Of a stretch of DNA of 50,765 nucleotides, positions 14,806 through 23,650 are shown piece after piece. The position numbers and the translations under genes were made by a program. The notes under the pieces are model-generated. The model searched no databases. It saw nothing but the letters and a program-made list of their open reading frames with translations, and was not told the DNA's origin. Source of the stretch: Rhizobium mesosinicum (GTDB lineage Bacteria; Pseudomonadota; Alphaproteobacteria; Rhizobiales; Rhizobiaceae); assembly GCF_019511345.1 (NCBI RefSeq), contig NZ_JAEUAK010000018.1, positions 1 to 50,765 on the forward strand, given 5' to 3'. Numbering within the stretch: the stretch's first letter is position 1; each line of letters begins with the position of its first letter.

Positions 14806-16544
14806 GCCCCTCTTCCACCCCGACGGATGACGCGCTGGTCCGGCTCGCCGATGTCACCAAGCATTTCGGCGATGGTCCGGCCGCACTCGATGCCGTCTCC
14901 GGCGAGGTGAAGGGCGGCGCCATCACCGGCCTCGTCGGCCCCGACGGGGCGGGAAAGACGACGCTGATCCGGCTGATGACCGGCCTGATGCTGCCCGATA
15001 GCGGCATGGTCGAAGTGCTGGGCTTCAATACGCAGAAGAACCCCGCCGGCATCCAGGCGGCGATCGGCTATATGCCACAGCGCTTCGGCCTCTATGAAGA
15101 CCTGTCGGTCCAGGAAAATCTCGATCTCTATGCCGATCTGCGCGGCCTGCCGAAGGGCGAGCGCGCGGCCGCCTTCGAGGAACTGCTGACCTTCACCGAT
15201 CTCAAGCGCTTCACGACACGGCTGGCCGGCAAGCTCTCGGGCGGCATGAAGCAGAAGCTCGGCCTTGCCTGCGCTCTCCTGAAAAAGCCGCGCCTGCTGC
15301 TGCTCGACGAGCCGGGTGTAGGCGTCGATCCGATCTCGCGCCGCGACCTCTGGAAGATGGTCGAGAACCTGACGCAGGAAGGCATCGGCGTGCTCTGGTC
15401 GACCGCCTATCTGGACGAGGCCGAAGCCTGCGATCACGTTCTGCTGCTCAACCAGGGCAAGCTGCTCTTTTCCGGCAAGCCGCATGACCTGACCGGCCGG
15501 GTGGAAGATCGCGTCTTCAAGGTATCGGGCGTGACAGGTCGCAGGCGCCAGGTGCTGGCCGAACTCCTGCAGACGAAAGGCGTCATCGACGGCGTCATCC
15601 AGGGCGATGCCATCCGCCTCGTCGCATCGAAGGACGAGACGCCCGACATCGGCAGCGCCGGCAACGGCGCGAAACTTGCCCCCACGCCACCCCGCTTCGA
15701 GGATGCCTTCGTCGACATGCTGGGCGGCGGCCCCGGCGGGCGTTCGAAACTCGCGGAAGCGCAAGCGCCGCCGAGCGAGACGGGCGACCGCCCCGTCATC
15801 GAGGCCAAGGGCTTAACCAAGCGCTTCGGGGATTTCACCGCCGCCGACAAGATTACCTTCGATATCAGCCGCGGCGAGATATTCGGCCTGCTCGGGCCCA
15901 ACGGCGCGGGCAAATCCACCACTTTCAAGATGCTCTGCGGCCTGTTGAAGCCGACGGAAGGCGAAGGCCGCGTCGCCGGTTTCGATCTGCGTAAGGATGC
16001 TGCCGAAGCCCGCAACCAGCTCGGCTACATGGCGCAGAAATTCTCGCTCTACGGCGATCTCACCGTCATGCAGAACCTCGAATTCTTCGCCGGCGTCTAC
16101 GGTCTCTCAGGCAGCCGGCGGCGCGAGCGCATCGAATTGATGACCGAGATCTTCGATTTTCGCCGCCACGCGCGCCACTCTGCCAAGGACCTGCCGCTCG
16201 GCCTGAAACAGCGCCTGGCGCTCGCCTGCGCCGTCATGCACGAACCGCGTGCGCTCTTCCTCGACGAGCCCACGTCCGGCGTCGACCCGATTACCCGGCG
16301 CGAATTCTGGACCCATATCAATGCGCTCGTCGAAAAGGGCGTCACCGTGCTGGTGACGACGCATTTCATGGACGAAGCCGAATATTGCGACCGCATCTCG
16401 CTGATTTATCGCGGCCGCTCGATCGCCCTTGGTTCGCCAGACGAACTGAAGGCGCGCGTCGCGACGAAAGAACAGCCTGACCCGACGATGGAGGATGCCT
16501 TCATCGCCCTCATCAAGGACTCGGAGAGGGAGAAGGCCGTATGA
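14802..16544 (+). CDS. ybhF: Double ABC ATPase of the YbhF type
   Basis: 580 residues with two fused ATP-binding domains. The first has Walker A GPDGAGKTT, signature LSGGMKQKLGLAC and Walker B LLLLDEPGVGVDP. The second starts near residue 330 with GPNGAGKSTT, but its signature is LPLGLKQRLALAC, a degenerate LSGG, followed by LFLDEPTSGVDP. The uneven pair resembles other YbhF-like pumps, where one site is weak. It powers the two membrane subunits encoded next. Start and stop overlap both neighbours, so translation is tightly coupled. Confidence 0.92.
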   Translation: MSPSSTPTDDALVRLADVTKHFGDGPAALDAVSGEVKGGAITGLVGPDGAGKTTLIRLMTGLMLPDSGMVEVLGFNTQKNPAGIQAAIGYMPQRFGLYEDLSVQENLDLYADLRGLPKGERAAAFEELLTFTDLKRFTTRLAGKLSGGMKQKLGLACALLKKPRLLLLDEPGVGVDPISRRDLWKMVENLTQEGIGVLWSTAYLDEAEACDHVLLLNQGKLLFSGKPHDLTGRVEDRVFKVSGVTGRRRQVLAELLQTKGVIDGVIQGDAIRLVASKDETPDIGSAGNGAKLAPTPPRFEDAFVDMLGGGPGGRSKLAEAQAPPSETGDRPVIEAKGLTKRFGDFTAADKITFDISRGEIFGLLGPNGAGKSTTFKMLCGLLKPTEGEGRVAGFDLRKDAAEARNQLGYMAQKFSLYGDLTVMQNLEFFAGVYGLSGSRRRERIELMTEIFDFRRHARHSAKDLPLGLKQRLALACAVMHEPRALFLDEPTSGVDPITRREFWTHINALVEKGVTVLVTTHFMDEAEYCDRISLIYRGRSIALGSPDELKARVATKEQPDPTMEDAFIALIKDSEREKAV

Positions 16545-17665
16545 GCACCTCGTCCAGAGCCCGTCGCTTCGCCGCCCTCGTGCGCAAGGAAAGCTATCAG
16601 GCGATACGCGATCCCAGCACCATTCTCATCGCTTTCGTGCTGCCGCTGATCCTGCTGTTCCTCTTCGGTTACGGCGTATCGCTCGATACGACCCGCACCC
16701 GCATCGGCCTCGTGCTGGAACAGGCGACGCCGCTGACGCAGGATCTCGCGGCAAGCTTCCAGGCTTCCCGCTATTTCTCCGTCGCCGTCGGGCGCGACCG
16801 GCGCATGTTCGAAGACGATCTCGTGCTCGGTAATGTGCGCGGCATCGTCGTCATTTCAGCCGATTTCGCGACGGATTATGCCGCCGGCAATCATCCGCAG
16901 GTCCAGGTCCTCGTTGACGGCTCGGATCCGAACACCGCCAATTTCGTGCAGAACTACGTGCAGGGTGCGGTCGCCAACTGGGAGCGGCAGCGGCAATCCG
17001 AAACGATTGCGGCGGGACCGCCCATCGCCATCGAGCAGCGTTTCTGGTTCAATCCGGAGCTGACCAGCCGCAACTTCCTCGTCCCAGGCTCCATCGCTAT
17101 CGTCATGACGCTGGTCGGCACGCTCCTGACCTCGCTCGTCGTCGCCCGCGAATGGGAGCGCGGCACCATGGAGGCGATGATGGCGACGCCGGTGACGGCG
17201 GCCGAGCTGCTGGCCGGCAAGATCCTGCCCTATTTCATCCTCGGCCTTGCCTCGATGACGCTCTGCGTGCTGCTGGCAGTCTTCCTCTTCGGCGTCCCCT
17301 TCCGCGGCTCTGTCGCAGCCCTCTACGCGCTCTCGGCCGCCTTCCTGATCCCGGCGCTCGGCCAGGGCCTCTTGATCTCGACGGCAACCAAGAACCAGTT
17401 CCTCGCCTCGCAGCTGGCATTGATCTCCGCCTTCCTGCCGGCCTTCCTGCTGTCGGGCTTCCTCTTCGAGATCAATTCGATGCCTCAGATCATCCAGTGG
17501 ATCACCATTATCGTGCCCGCCCGCTATCTCATCCCCAGTCTGCAGACGGTATTTCTGGCCGGCGACATCTGGCCGATGTTTGCCCGCGCGATTGCCGTCA
17601 TGCTCACCATAGGCTCCATCATGTTCCTGCTGGCCGCCCGCAGCACGAGAAAAAGGATCGGCTGA
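16541..17665 (+). CDS. ybhS: ABC-2 type permease, YbhS type
   Basis: 374 residues. One membrane segment near the N-terminus (ILIAFVLPLILLFLFGYGV), a periplasmic domain of about 150 residues, then five segments with the ABC-2 signature REWERGTMEAMMATPVTAAE. Together with the next gene it should form a heterodimeric exporter. In E. coli the related YbhFSR pump has been linked to export of drugs and cations. Overlaps the ATPase gene by four bases. Confidence 0.9.
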   Translation: MSTSSRARRFAALVRKESYQAIRDPSTILIAFVLPLILLFLFGYGVSLDTTRTRIGLVLEQATPLTQDLAASFQASRYFSVAVGRDRRMFEDDLVLGNVRGIVVISADFATDYAAGNHPQVQVLVDGSDPNTANFVQNYVQGAVANWERQRQSETIAAGPPIAIEQRFWFNPELTSRNFLVPGSIAIVMTLVGTLLTSLVVAREWERGTMEAMMATPVTAAELLAGKILPYFILGLASMTLCVLLAVFLFGVPFRGSVAALYALSAAFLIPALGQGLLISTATKNQFLASQLALISAFLPAFLLSGFLFEINSMPQIIQWITIIVPARYLIPSLQTVFLAGDIWPMFARAIAVMLTIGSIMFLLAARSTRKRIG

Positions 17666-17666
17666 A

Positions 17667-18779
17667 ATGTGGTGGACCCGGCTTCGTGCTCTTATCGTCA
17701 AGGAACTGCTGGCCGTCCTGCGCGACCCGAGAGGGCGCTTCGTGCTGATCGGGCCGCCCATCATGCAGCTTCTCGTCTTCTCCTATGCGGCGACGCTCGA
17801 AGTGCGCAATGTCGATATCATTGTGCTGAACCGCGACAGCGGTCATTGGGGACAGGAACTGATCGAGCGCATTCAGGGCTCCCCGACATTCCGGCACATT
17901 GAGACTGCCGGGAGCCAGAGCGACATCCGCGAGGCGATTGACGGCCAGTCGGCAATTGCGGCAATCGAGATCGGCCCCGATTTCTCCCGCAACATCGAGT
18001 CGGGCATCCCCGCCGACCTGCAGATCATCCTCGACGGGCGCCGCTCCAACGCCTCGCAGATCGTATCGGGCTATCTGACCCAGATCGGAATGACGCTCTC
18101 GGCCGAAACGCCAGCCGGTCGGCGTGCCGTGGCAAGAACCGTGGCGACGGTGCCGCGCAACTGGTTCAACGCCAACCTCACCTATCAATGGTTCATGGTG
18201 CCGAACCTGATCGCCAGCATCGCGCTTCTGATCGGCCTCATCGTCACCGCTCTTTCCATCGCCCGCGAAAGGGAACTCGGCACCTTCGACCAGCTGATGG
18301 TCTCGCCGCTGCGCGTCCATGAGATCCTGATCGGCAAGCTCATTCCGCCTATGATGATCGGCCTTTTCCACATGACGATCTATGTGCTGGCGGCGATCTT
18401 CGTCTTCGGCGTACCTTTGCGCGGCTCGCTCGTCCTGCTTTACGGCGGCTCGATCTTCTATCTGGGTTCGGTCGCCGGCGTAGGCCTCTTCATCTCGGCG
18501 CTGTCGATGACACAGCAGCAGGCGATCCTCGGCGCCTTCCTGTTCATGGTGCCGGCCATGCTGCTTTCGGGCTTCGCGACGCCGATCGAAAACATGCCGG
18601 ACTGGCTGCAGCCGGTGACAACAATCAATCCGCTGCGCTATTTCCTCATCATCGTCAAAGGCGTTTTCCTGAAGGATATCCCGGCAGGCGAGGTGCTGAA
18701 CCTGACCATTCCGCTGGCGCTGATTGCCTGCGCGACCCTCGGCGCCGCCGCCTGGCTGTTCCGCCGCAGGCTGGAATAG
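17667..18779 (+). CDS. ybhR: ABC-2 type permease, YbhR type
   Basis: 370 residues, beginning one base after the stop of the preceding permease. The layout is the same: one early membrane segment (PPIMQLLVFSYAATLEV), a periplasmic domain, then five segments preceded by RERELGTFDQLMVSPLRVHE. It is the partner of the YbhS-type subunit and the last gene of the operon. Confidence 0.9.
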   Translation: MWWTRLRALIVKELLAVLRDPRGRFVLIGPPIMQLLVFSYAATLEVRNVDIIVLNRDSGHWGQELIERIQGSPTFRHIETAGSQSDIREAIDGQSAIAAIEIGPDFSRNIESGIPADLQIILDGRRSNASQIVSGYLTQIGMTLSAETPAGRRAVARTVATVPRNWFNANLTYQWFMVPNLIASIALLIGLIVTALSIARERELGTFDQLMVSPLRVHEILIGKLIPPMMIGLFHMTIYVLAAIFVFGVPLRGSLVLLYGGSIFYLGSVAGVGLFISALSMTQQQAILGAFLFMVPAMLLSGFATPIENMPDWLQPVTTINPLRYFLIIVKGVFLKDIPAGEVLNLTIPLALIACATLGAAAWLFRRRLE

Positions 18780-18827
18780 ACCTCACGCACTATGACTTCA
18801 GTTGCCAAAGCGTGACTCCTGACATCC

Positions 18828-18852
18828 GGAACATCGAATCGGCAGGCTCGTT
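18828..18852 (+). promoter_or_regulatory. EcfG-type (general stress) promoter upstream of the DUF1236 gene
   Basis: GGAAC (18828-18832), 16 bases, CGTT (18849-18852), an exact match to the alphaproteobacterial EcfG consensus. The next gene on this strand starts at 18987. Confidence 0.8.
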
Positions 18853-18868
18853 AATCCAGCGCAAACCC

Positions 18869-18968
18869 AAGCAATTCCAGCAAAGCGCCCAGCGCTCTCG
18901 CGTCAGGAATTGCCTGAAAATAAGCGGATAGCATTTTCGTCTTTCCTCGAAAAACGCAAATGCTCTCG
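18869..18968 (+). repeat. Dispersed two-palindrome repeat, diverged copy
   Basis: GCAATTCCAGCAAAGCGC...GGAATTGCC, then GCATTTTC...AAAACGCAAATGCTC. Both palindromes of the 22312-22414 element are recognisable. The repeat lies between the EcfG promoter and the DUF1236 gene, so it is part of the leader. Confidence 0.7.
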
Positions 18969-18986
18969 AGCTAAAGGAGAAGCAAA

Positions 18987-19382
18987 ATGTACAAGGTCAT
19001 TCTTGTATCTGGCGCACTTGCGCTTTCGTCTCTGGCCACGAATGCGATGGCTGACGGAGCCGTCACCGGTGCTGCCGGCGGCGCAATCACTGGCGCCATC
19101 GTTGGTGGTCCGGTAGGCGCTGCGATCGGCGGCGTCGCAGGCGGTGTCGCCGGTGCTGTTGTCGACCCGCCGCCGCGCGAGGTCGTAACCTACGTCGAAC
19201 AGCAGCCCGCCCCGACCTCTTCAGTGGTGGTGCAGCAGCCGATCGTGGTTGGCAAGCCGCTGCCGGCCGAAGTCCAGGTTATTCCGGTGCCGGATAATCC
19301 ACGCTACGCTTATACGGTCGTCAACAACCGCCATGTGATCGTCGAACCGCAGACCCACCGCGTGGTCCAGGTGATCGAATAA
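18987..19382 (+). CDS. Exported DUF1236 / glycine-zipper protein, EcfG-linked
   Basis: 131 residues with a signal peptide (MYKVILVSGALALSSLATNA, cleavage after AMA). Next comes a Gly/Ala-rich stretch (GAAGGAITGAIVGGPVGAAI and GGVAGGVAGAVV), typical of glycine-zipper membrane-inserting segments. The C-terminal domain, YAYTVVNNRHVIVEPQTHRV followed by VQVIE, is the DUF1236 ending. Such proteins occur in the envelope of rhizobia; their function is unknown. AAAGGAG lies before the ATG. An exact EcfG promoter upstream puts it in the general stress response. Confidence 0.85.
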   Translation: MYKVILVSGALALSSLATNAMADGAVTGAAGGAITGAIVGGPVGAAIGGVAGGVAGAVVDPPPREVVTYVEQQPAPTSSVVVQQPIVVGKPLPAEVQVIPVPDNPRYAYTVVNNRHVIVEPQTHRVVQVIE

Positions 19383-19390
19383 AAGGAATT

Positions 19391-19417
19391 GGCCCCGCTC
19401 TCCGGCGGGGCCTCTTT
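19391..19417. terminator. Intrinsic terminator between convergent genes
   Basis: GGCCCCGC, 5-base loop, GCGGGGCC, then TCTTT on the plus strand after the DUF1236 gene. The cupin operon ends on the other side, so the hairpin may serve both. Confidence 0.8.
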
Positions 19418-19438
19418 CATGCGCAGTTTTCGAAAATG

Positions 19439-19876
19439 TCAGGGCTTGCGCGGCGTCGTCAGAACCGCGTCAGCCGTATCGACCACAAACACGGCAAGCA
19501 GCTTCGCCGGTTTTGTTTTGCTGGCATTGGCGCTGACATCGTGCCGGTCGCCGGGAAGCTCCGTGAAGTTCGTTCCCTTGGTGAAAGTCTTCACCTCGCC
19601 ACCATTCACCCCGCTCAAAATGGCGCCTTCGAGAACGGTCGCATAGATAAGCGCCGATTTGGCATGGGTATGCGCCGAGCTGTAGCCGCCGGGCTCATAT
19701 TCGACCAGGACCCCTTTCACGCTCTTGCCGGGAACATCCGGAAGCGCGTGCTCGTAAACCTCCGTTACTTTCGCCCCTTTCGACTCGTAGACGAGTTCAC
19801 CCCTGGTGAGGTCGTCCGCCGAGGCGGCGGTGACCGGCAGAACGAGTGCCATCATGGCATAAAGGATCGTTTTCAT
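19439..19876 (-). CDS. Exported cupin protein
   Basis: 145 residues: signal peptide ending at VTAASA, then a single cupin barrel. Motif 1 is visible as YEPGGYSSAHTHAKSALIYA with a His pair, and the later ELPGDRHDVSANAS carries the third His, so metal binding is likely. The substrate is unknown. It is the last gene of the Rrf2 / NAD(P)-binding / cupin operon; its ATG overlaps the stop of the preceding gene by one base. Confidence 0.82.
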   Translation of the reverse strand: MKTILYAMMALVLPVTAASADDLTRGELVYESKGAKVTEVYEHALPDVPGKSVKGVLVEYEPGGYSSAHTHAKSALIYATVLEGAILSGVNGGEVKTFTKGTNFTELPGDRHDVSANASKTKPAKLLAVFVVDTADAVLTTPRKP

Positions 19877-20658
19877 TATGCTTTCTCCACTTGCGTTGCA
19901 TGGGTCTGTTGCTGTAGCCAGTCCGAAAACGCGATCTCCCCCCGCATGAAGGCACCCATCGGAACGAGCGAGGTAGCCGTCACCGGTGCGCCGAAATAGC
20001 CGAGGGAGGCATCGACGCGAACGCTGCGCCTATCGCCCTTTGCAGCCAGATAGGTCCGCATGATCTCGTCAAAGCCGGCGCGATCGGGACCGGCAAGATC
20101 GACGATGCCGTGGTGCGGATTTCCAAGCGCGACTCTGACCAGCGCCGCCGCCACATCATCGGCCGCAATCGGCTGAAATTCGATATCGGGAACCGTCACG
20201 GCGCCATCGGCGGTATAGGCCTCGGCCAGCGTGTCCATGAACTCGTAGAACTGCGTGGCGCGCACGATCGTGTAATCCTGGCCGGAGGCCTGCACGGCCT
20301 CCTCCTGCGCCTGCTTGCCGCTGATGTAGGGATTGCTGACGAGGTCGCTGGTGCCGACGATGGAAAGAACCACATGGTGGCGAACTCCCGCCGCTTTCTC
20401 GGCCGCGGTAAGGTTGCGGCTCGACGTCGCAAAGAAATTGCGCAGGACCGGCTCGTCGAACGACATCATGTTGGAAACGTCGATGACGGCATCTGCCCCC
20501 GAAAGAGCGGCCTCGAGCCCCTCACCCGTAAACGCGTTGATGCCGTTTCTGGAACTGGCCACGACGACGTCATGACCGGCATTGCGAAGAATGGCGACTG
20601 CCTTGGAGCCGATGAGGCCCGTGCCGCCGATGACGACGAATTTCTTGGACGTGCTCAT
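19876..20658 (-). CDS. NAD(P)-binding NmrA-like protein (atypical SDR)
   Basis: 260 residues. The N-terminal Rossmann motif KFVVIGGTGLIGSKAV is followed by SGADAVIDVSNM and a YTIVRATQFYEFMD segment, the pattern of NmrA / quinone-reductase-2-like atypical SDRs. The usual YxxxK is absent, so a reductase or a redox-sensing role are both possible. The gene is translationally coupled to the Rrf2 regulator (ATGA overlap), which hints at a redox or electrophile response. Confidence 0.85.
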   Translation of the reverse strand: MSTSKKFVVIGGTGLIGSKAVAILRNAGHDVVVASSRNGINAFTGEGLEAALSGADAVIDVSNMMSFDEPVLRNFFATSSRNLTAAEKAAGVRHHVVLSIVGTSDLVSNPYISGKQAQEEAVQASGQDYTIVRATQFYEFMDTLAEAYTADGAVTVPDIEFQPIAADDVAAALVRVALGNPHHGIVDLAGPDRAGFDEIMRTYLAAKGDRRSVRVDASLGYFGAPVTATSLVPMGAFMRGEIAFSDWLQQQTHATQVEKA

Positions 20659-21182
20659 TGTAGCTTCTCCTGAGACGAGGCCCGATTGCCCGTCTTTCTT
20701 TCGTTGAGTTCAAGGAAAGCGCAGCCGCGGGCGGCGATACCGCCGTCATCGTCTGACATGACATTGGCCACGATGTCCGCGATGGTCACCTTGGCGAGTT
20801 CGGCGCGATAGGCCTTTTCGGCCTTCAGCATTGCGGCATTGATCTGGCAGGGCTTTGTGAAATACCGCCCTGGCAGAGGATTGGGACCGCGCTGGCGGAT
20901 CTCGGCGCAGCAGAAAGCTGGTGCAGGCCCTTCCACGGCCAGCACGACATCGAGAAGCGTGATCTCCTCCTTCGGCTTCGCCAACCGGTATCCGCCCTTT
21001 GGCCCAGGTGTGGTAACAAGCAGCCCCGCTCCCGACAGCGCCTGCAGATGCTTCAGGAGATAGCTCCCAGAGACCCCGTGAAGCTCGGCAAGTGCGGCTG
21101 CCGACAGCACCCCGTCCTCCGACAATCCGGAGAGGAAGGTCACGCAGTGAATGGCCTGCTCTACGCCGTCGCTGAGTTTCAT
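20655..21182 (-). CDS. Rrf2-family transcriptional regulator with cysteines
   Basis: 175 residues. The winged helix-turn-helix covers about residues 1-85 (AALAELHGVSGSYLLKHLQA, GPKGGYRLAKPKEEITLLDV). Cysteines at 91, 92 and 112 fall in the region where IscR, NsrR and RirA bind an Fe-S cluster, but the spacing CC-X19-C differs from the usual three-Cys pattern. Another Cys is at 154. It could sense redox state by cluster or thiols. First gene of a three-gene overlapping operon. A perfect palindrome in its promoter is probably its own operator. Confidence 0.88.
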   Translation of the reverse strand: MKLSDGVEQAIHCVTFLSGLSEDGVLSAAALAELHGVSGSYLLKHLQALSGAGLLVTTPGPKGGYRLAKPKEEITLLDVVLAVEGPAPAFCCAEIRQRGPNPLPGRYFTKPCQINAAMLKAEKAYRAELAKVTIADIVANVMSDDDGGIAARGCAFLELNERKTGNRASSQEKLQ

Positions 21183-21198
21183 TCGCCCTCTCCAATCA

Positions 21199-21215
21199 TG
21201 GATAAACTTTATCCA
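21199..21215. promoter_or_regulatory. Rrf2 operator: perfect 17-base palindrome
   Basis: TGGATAAACTTTATCCA, perfect around the central C, 16 bases ahead of the Rrf2 start codon. On the minus strand TTGACG (21234-21229), 17 bases, TAAAGT (21211-21206) forms the promoter, so the palindrome covers the -10. This is the layout of negative autoregulation. Confidence 0.75.
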
Positions 21216-21344
21216 CGATTTTCGGCGCCGTCAACATGCGGGCCGCAAATAGTGCGTCGCGATCCTTCACGCCCGGGCCGGCTTGGATGCGTGTGATTGG
21301 AAAGGGGCGGCCCTAACGTGCGTTTCAGGTCAGTTGAATAAAAG

Positions 21345-21369
21345 AAAAAGGCCCCGCTTTTGCGAGGCC
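21345..21369 (-). terminator. Intrinsic terminator of the hydroxylase-like gene
   Basis: Read on the minus strand: AAGGCCTCGC, AAAA loop, GCGGGGCC, then TTTTTCTTTT. It lies about 90 bases after the stop of the gene at 21459. Confidence 0.8.
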
Positions 21370-21458
21370 TTCAGCTTGTCCGATGCGATTAGAAACCCTG
21401 TCTTCCGCCATGCTCTGGCTCGTCCGCACAGGGCACCAGGAGGATGACGCAGATTCAT

Positions 21459-22292
21459 CTATCCGCGATTTCTCAGGGCTTCCGCCTGCGCATAGAACCT
21501 CTTTTCCCACTCCTTGTGATTGTCGAGCCCTTCGCGAATGAACGGCGTGAAAATCGCAAGATTGAGCAAAATCCAGTTGATCAGCCGCGCCGGAAATTTC
21601 AGCGGCTTGACGAAATCGATGAACAGCACGACGCGCGTCTTGTCCGTGTGGTTCCACGCTTCGTGCTCATAGGCGTCGTCGAAGATCAGCGCCTTGCCTT
21701 CCTGCCAGTGGCAGATCCGGTCCTTGACGCGGATAGCGAGCTTTTCGGCGGGTTCCGGCACGATCATGCCGAGATGCAGACGCAGAACGCCATTATAGGG
21801 GCCGCGATGGGCCGGCAGATGCTTGCCGGGCTCGAAGATCGAAAACATCGCCGTCTTCAGGCCGGGGATCTTCTGCACCGCCTTCCAGGTTTCCGGGCAG
21901 GCCTGAATGTTCTGCTCGGACTTCACCCCGAAACCGACGAGAAAGAAGGTTTTCCACCGATTATCCTTGGAGATGGTCGAAACGTCGGTGGAGATTTCCT
22001 GGAAGCTCGGCAGCTCGCTCTGGCGCACCAGCACGCGGTCGAGTTCGGCGCGGATCTGAGGCCAGGCCTTCTCGACCTCCTTCGCCCACGGGAAGACGGC
22101 ATTGTCGTAAACCGGCGGATTGCCGAGTTTGGCATATTTGAAGTTCAGGCCCTCGGCCCAGGCCACGATGCCCATGAAGAAGCGCGTGATTGCGCTTGGC
22201 CGGTCCATGGGAGCGATACCAGCAGTGGCAAACTCTTGTGTCTCGGGGGCGGTTTTTTCTGGAAGGGGTGTATTGGCGATACCGTCAGTCAT
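21459..22292 (-). CDS. Aspartyl/asparaginyl beta-hydroxylase-like dioxygenase
   Basis: 277 residues from the ATG at 22292; codons upstream of it are translated from a repeat and are left out. The core PAHRGPYNGVLRLHLGMIVP and IFDDAYEHEAWNHTDKTRVV belongs to the Asp/Asn beta-hydroxylase group of Fe(II)/2-oxoglutarate dioxygenases, with the iron ligands His (HRG) and His (YEHEAWN). LpxO, which hydroxylates lipid A acyl chains, is a relative. A hydrophobic segment near the C-terminus (LINWILLNLAIFTPF) would suit membrane association. The substrate remains open between lipid A and a protein. Confidence 0.82.
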   Translation of the reverse strand: MTDGIANTPLPEKTAPETQEFATAGIAPMDRPSAITRFFMGIVAWAEGLNFKYAKLGNPPVYDNAVFPWAKEVEKAWPQIRAELDRVLVRQSELPSFQEISTDVSTISKDNRWKTFFLVGFGVKSEQNIQACPETWKAVQKIPGLKTAMFSIFEPGKHLPAHRGPYNGVLRLHLGMIVPEPAEKLAIRVKDRICHWQEGKALIFDDAYEHEAWNHTDKTRVVLFIDFVKPLKFPARLINWILLNLAIFTPFIREGLDNHKEWEKRFYAQAEALRNRG

Positions 22293-22311
22293 GTGTTTTC
22301 CGTTGCGGACT

Positions 22312-22414
22312 AGAGCAATTCCAGCAAAAGTGCATGGCGGTTTTGCATCGGGAATTGCGTCAAAACGAAGAAAAGAGCGCTTCCGCATTTTTGAAGAAAA
22401 CGGAAATGCTTTAG
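22312..22414 (+). repeat. Dispersed two-palindrome repeat, best full-length copy
   Basis: AGAGCAATTCCAGCAAAAGT...GCGGTTTTGC...GGAATTGCG, then GCGCTTCCGCATTT...GAAAACGGAAATGCTTTAG. It is used here as the reference copy. It lies directly upstream of the hydroxylase-like gene, so that promoter must read through or start within it. Confidence 0.85.
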
Positions 22415-22503
22415 GAATGACATGGCCTTCCGCAGGAGCCTATGGGATCGGTTACCGCGTTGCCACCGAATAAATATGGCGAGTGCCGGGTGTGGCTCAA
22501 GTA

Positions 22504-22513
22504 CACTTAAGTG
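22504..22513. other. Short palindrome in the 22.4-22.6 kb gap
   Basis: CACTTAAGTG, perfect 10-base palindrome, between the repeat and the end of the oxidoreductase gene. Its role is unknown. The rest of this gap has no gene. Confidence 0.3.
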
Positions 22514-22597
22514 CAGGTTTTAGCGATCAATTGCCGCATGTTACCGCCGCCCTAGAAGGGCGACGGCAACAATCTCGAAGAAACGTCCGGGAGAATA

Positions 22598-23641
22598 TCA
22601 GACTTTCAGCTCGCGGCGGTCGCGCTCGGTGACCATGGCAAGGTCGAGCACTTTCTGCAGGTTTGCGGCATGACGGAAGTTCGGATCGAGCTGCACGCCC
22701 GTTGCCACAGCCTCGGCAAAGCGCTGATAATTGGTTGGAACCGGCGGCACGTCGACCGGCTTCCAGGTCGCCGTTTCCACGTCGTCACCGAGGCAGCCGT
22801 GGAGTTCCGAGCCGCTCGGACGGTGGATGACTTCGAGGCTGCCCTTCTCGCCATAGATGCGCAGCTTCAATTCGTTGAGATGGCCGGTCGCCCAGCGGCT
22901 GGCATGGATGACGCCGAGCGCGCCATTGGCGAAATCGACCGACATGGTGAAGCTGTCATTGGCATCGAGCATGTATTCGCCGATCTGGCCTCCCGGCGCC
23001 TTGTTGAAGGTTTTGAGCCGCGCAAAGACGTGATCGATGTCGGTCGCGGCGCCATAGGCGGCGAAATCGAGGATATGGATGCCGACGTCGCCAAGTACAC
23101 CGTTCGAACCGTGACCCGTCGACAAACGCCACAGCCAGGTGGATTCCGTGCGCCAGTCGCCCCAGGCGCGCGACACCAGCCAGCTCTGCAGGTAGGAGGC
23201 TTCCACGTGCTTGATCGTGCCGAGTTCGCCTGACAGCACCATCTCACGGGCGCGCTGCAGCGGCGCGACATTGCGATAGGTGAGGTTGACCATGTTGATG
23301 ACGCCGGCGGCCTCGGCCGCTTCCGTCATTTCCAGCGCCTTCGGATAGTTTTCAGCCAGCGGCTTTTCGCAAAGCACATGCTTGCCGGCAGCGATCAGCG
23401 CCATGGTCGTCGGATGATGGATCCGGTCAGGCGTGATATTGGTCGCCGCATCGAACTCGCCCCAGGCGATCGCCTCGTCGAGCGTCAGGAACCGCTTTTC
23501 GATATTGAACCTGTCGGCAAAGGCGGCCAGGCGGTCGGAATCGGTATCGACGGCGCCGACCACCGTCACGCCGTCCATAGTCATGAAATGGGCGAGCTGG
23601 TTTTTCGCCATCACACCCGTACCAAGAACGAGTAATCGCAT
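22598..23641 (-). CDS. Gfo/Idh/MocA-family oxidoreductase
   Basis: 347 residues with GAGGAG before its ATG. The N-terminal Rossmann fold begins MRLLVLGTGVMAKNQLAHFM; the family signature VLCEKPLAENYPKALEM holds the EKP motif with catalytic Lys. The C-terminal alpha/beta domain includes GVLGDVGIHILDFAAYG, a metal- or substrate-binding segment (GDVGIH). These enzymes oxidise sugars or inositols with NAD(P). It lies 10 bases downstream of a ThuA-like gene; in Sinorhizobium thuA and thuB (same family) act on disaccharides such as trehalose. Confidence 0.88.
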   Translation of the reverse strand: MRLLVLGTGVMAKNQLAHFMTMDGVTVVGAVDTDSDRLAAFADRFNIEKRFLTLDEAIAWGEFDAATNITPDRIHHPTTMALIAAGKHVLCEKPLAENYPKALEMTEAAEAAGVINMVNLTYRNVAPLQRAREMVLSGELGTIKHVEASYLQSWLVSRAWGDWRTESTWLWRLSTGHGSNGVLGDVGIHILDFAAYGAATDIDHVFARLKTFNKAPGGQIGEYMLDANDSFTMSVDFANGALGVIHASRWATGHLNELKLRIYGEKGSLEVIHRPSGSELHGCLGDDVETATWKPVDVPPVPTNYQRFAEAVATGVQLDPNFRHAANLQKVLDLAMVTERDRRELKV

Positions 23642-23650
23642 GGATGCTCC

